A stretch of DNA of 21,883 nt, taken from NCBI GenBank assembly GCA_002362735.1, contig DEUU01000354.1:38614-60496 (forward strand), in the 5' to 3' direction. This document shows positions 21,173 through 21,883 of the stretch, in pieces (position 1 is the first letter of the stretch; every line of letters starts with the position of its first letter). Made by a program: the position numbers and the translations under genes. A model generated the notes under the pieces. The model saw only the letters and a program-made list of their open reading frames with translations, did no database searches and was not told the DNA's origin. The stretch comes from Dehalococcoidia bacterium UBA3254 (GTDB taxonomy: Bacteria; Chloroflexota; Dehalococcoidia; Dehalococcoidales; UBA3254).

Positions 21173-21883
21173 TCACATCAGTTCTGAGACCATCTCCAGA
21201 ATCTGCTTCTTCGAGAAATTCTTGAGCTGGTTCGCCCCGGATTGGCAGAGTACCCCGCAGGCGCCGCATCCGCGGCAGAGCGCCTCGTTAACGGTCATAA
21301 TCTTTTTACGGTCGTCAAAAACCAACGCCTTGAATTCGCAGCCACTTTCGCAGCGCCGGCATCCGGAGCATATCTCCGCATCTATCACCGCTACCAGGGG
21401 CTGCTTCTGGAATTTTCCTTTCATCAAAGGGATGCAGGCTTTCACCGCCGCGGCATGACCCTGAGCCACGGTATCAGTAATATCCTTGGGACCCTGGCAG
21501 CATCCTGCCAGGTATATCCCTTCAACCGTCGTCTCTACCGGCCCCAGCTTCGGATGTGCCTCCAGAAAGAATCCATCCCCTCCTACCGCTATCCCAAGCT
21601 TCTTCCCTATCTCTTCCGTGTCTTTCCCCGGCCTTAACCCTACCGCCAGCACTACCAGGTCTGCCTTCTCTTCATAGGCTTCCCCGGATAAGGTGTCTTC
21701 TCCCCTCACTATCAGCTTCTCCCATTTCCGGTAGACTTCTGATACTAATCCCCTTCGGTAGATCACTCCTTCTCCCTGCGCCCTCTCATAAAATTGCTCG
21801 TACCCTTTCCCAAATGCCCGGATATCTATATAACAGACCGTTACTTTGGCTTTGGGTATCTTGCTCTTGATATACAATGCCTG
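21173..21883 (-). CDS. hdrA: C-terminal part of a second HdrA (runs off the window)
   Basis: About 236 residues are visible, beginning QALYIKSKIPKAK, the region after the CCM motif of HdrA. The end of the FAD domain (DLVVLAVGLRPG, GIYLAGCCQGPKDITDTVAQGHAA) and a C-terminal double ferredoxin follow. The ferredoxin ligands are CSGCRRCESGC and CRGCGACGVLC, both lacking the usual Pro after the fourth Cys. The frame is open to the right edge, so the N-terminal part lies outside. It differs from the hdrA at 14930 in sequence, so it belongs to a second Hdr-type complex. It points toward the first operon, with the DUF456 gene between. Confidence 0.9.
   Translation of the reverse strand, partial: QALYIKSKIPKAKVTVCYIDIRAFGKGYEQFYERAQGEGVIYRRGLVSEVYRKWEKLIVRGEDTLSGEAYEEKADLVVLAVGLRPGKDTEEIGKKLGIAVGGDGFFLEAHPKLGPVETTVEGIYLAGCCQGPKDITDTVAQGHAAAVKACIPLMKGKFQKQPLVAVIDAEICSGCRRCESGCEFKALVFDDRKKIMTVNEALCRGCGACGVLCQSGANQLKNFSKKQILEMVSELM

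Noticed and set aside
1..21883. Phage, transposon, CRISPR or toxin-antitoxin system
   Set aside because: No integrase, transposase, direct repeat array with spacers, or recognisable toxin pair was seen.

Overview
The window looks like chromosomal DNA of a strictly anaerobic bacterium with roughly balanced GC content. It is dominated by flavin and iron-sulfur electron-transfer modules: an NADH-linked Hnd/Nuo-type set at the left end, a complete HdrA-MvhD-FrhB-HdrC-HdrB operon at the right, and a second HdrA at the right edge. The Thr-Pro linker of the HtrA lipoprotein, the energy modules and the GTCATTCCCGC-type intergenic repeat fit an anaerobic Chloroflexota bacterium (Dehalococcoidia-like). 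This placement is an inference; an anaerobic Desulfobacterota-type bacterium is the main alternative. Many genes start with TTG or GTG behind a clear Shine-Dalgarno (SD) site. At least two redox operons appear to be transcribed leaderless or nearly so.

Layout. 1-2779 (minus): an operon reading hndA (NuoE-like), hndB (2Fe-2S), hndC (NuoF-like), then the first 19 codons of a catalytic-type subunit cut by the window edge. A degraded hairpin-bearing repeat lies between hndB and hndC. 2889-5395 (minus): a drug/H+ antiporter of the major facilitator superfamily and a PdxA-family dehydrogenase. 5593-6699 (plus): an HtrA-type lipoprotein protease, followed by 447 bp without a gene. 7147-9656: a radical SAM protein (plus) that converges on and overlaps a CPBP-type membrane protease; the protease gene lies behind an isoprenylcysteine-methyltransferase-like gene (both minus). 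9835-11808 (minus): a macro-domain ADP-ribose hydrolase, an 88-residue orphan and an AEC transporter. 11896-12783 (plus): an AlkA-type DNA glycosylase. 12853-14068 (minus): a DinB-fold protein overlapping a CDP-alcohol phosphatidyltransferase gene that carries a frameshift. 14258-14709: a single-domain ubiquitin-like beta-grasp protein (plus) facing a 58-residue CxxC/HxxH mini-protein (minus). 14930-20461 (plus): the hdr operon. 20655-21140 (plus): a DUF456 membrane protein. 21173-21883 (minus): the C-terminal part of another HdrA.

How the genes work together. HndA/B/C would exchange electrons with NAD(P)H through FMN and Fe-S clusters and pass them to or from the truncated catalytic subunit (an iron hydrogenase or formate-dehydrogenase-like protein). 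HdrA, with two predicted FAD sites, MvhD as electron entry, the FrhB-like subunit as a possible second flavin/Fe-S entry, and HdrBC as the disulfide- or quinone-type acceptor module resemble a soluble flavin-based electron-bifurcating complex. Its physiological substrate cannot be read from the sequence.

Most unusual points: the orphan ubiquitin-like gene with GG at residues 75-76 and a five-residue tail; the HndC homologue that has lost all Cys ligands of its N-terminal 2Fe-2S domain; the adjacent CaaX-type protease and methyltransferase genes; the one-base frameshift in the phosphatidyltransferase; and the leaderless promoter of hdrA. I saw no rRNA, tRNA, CRISPR array, insertion sequence or origin.
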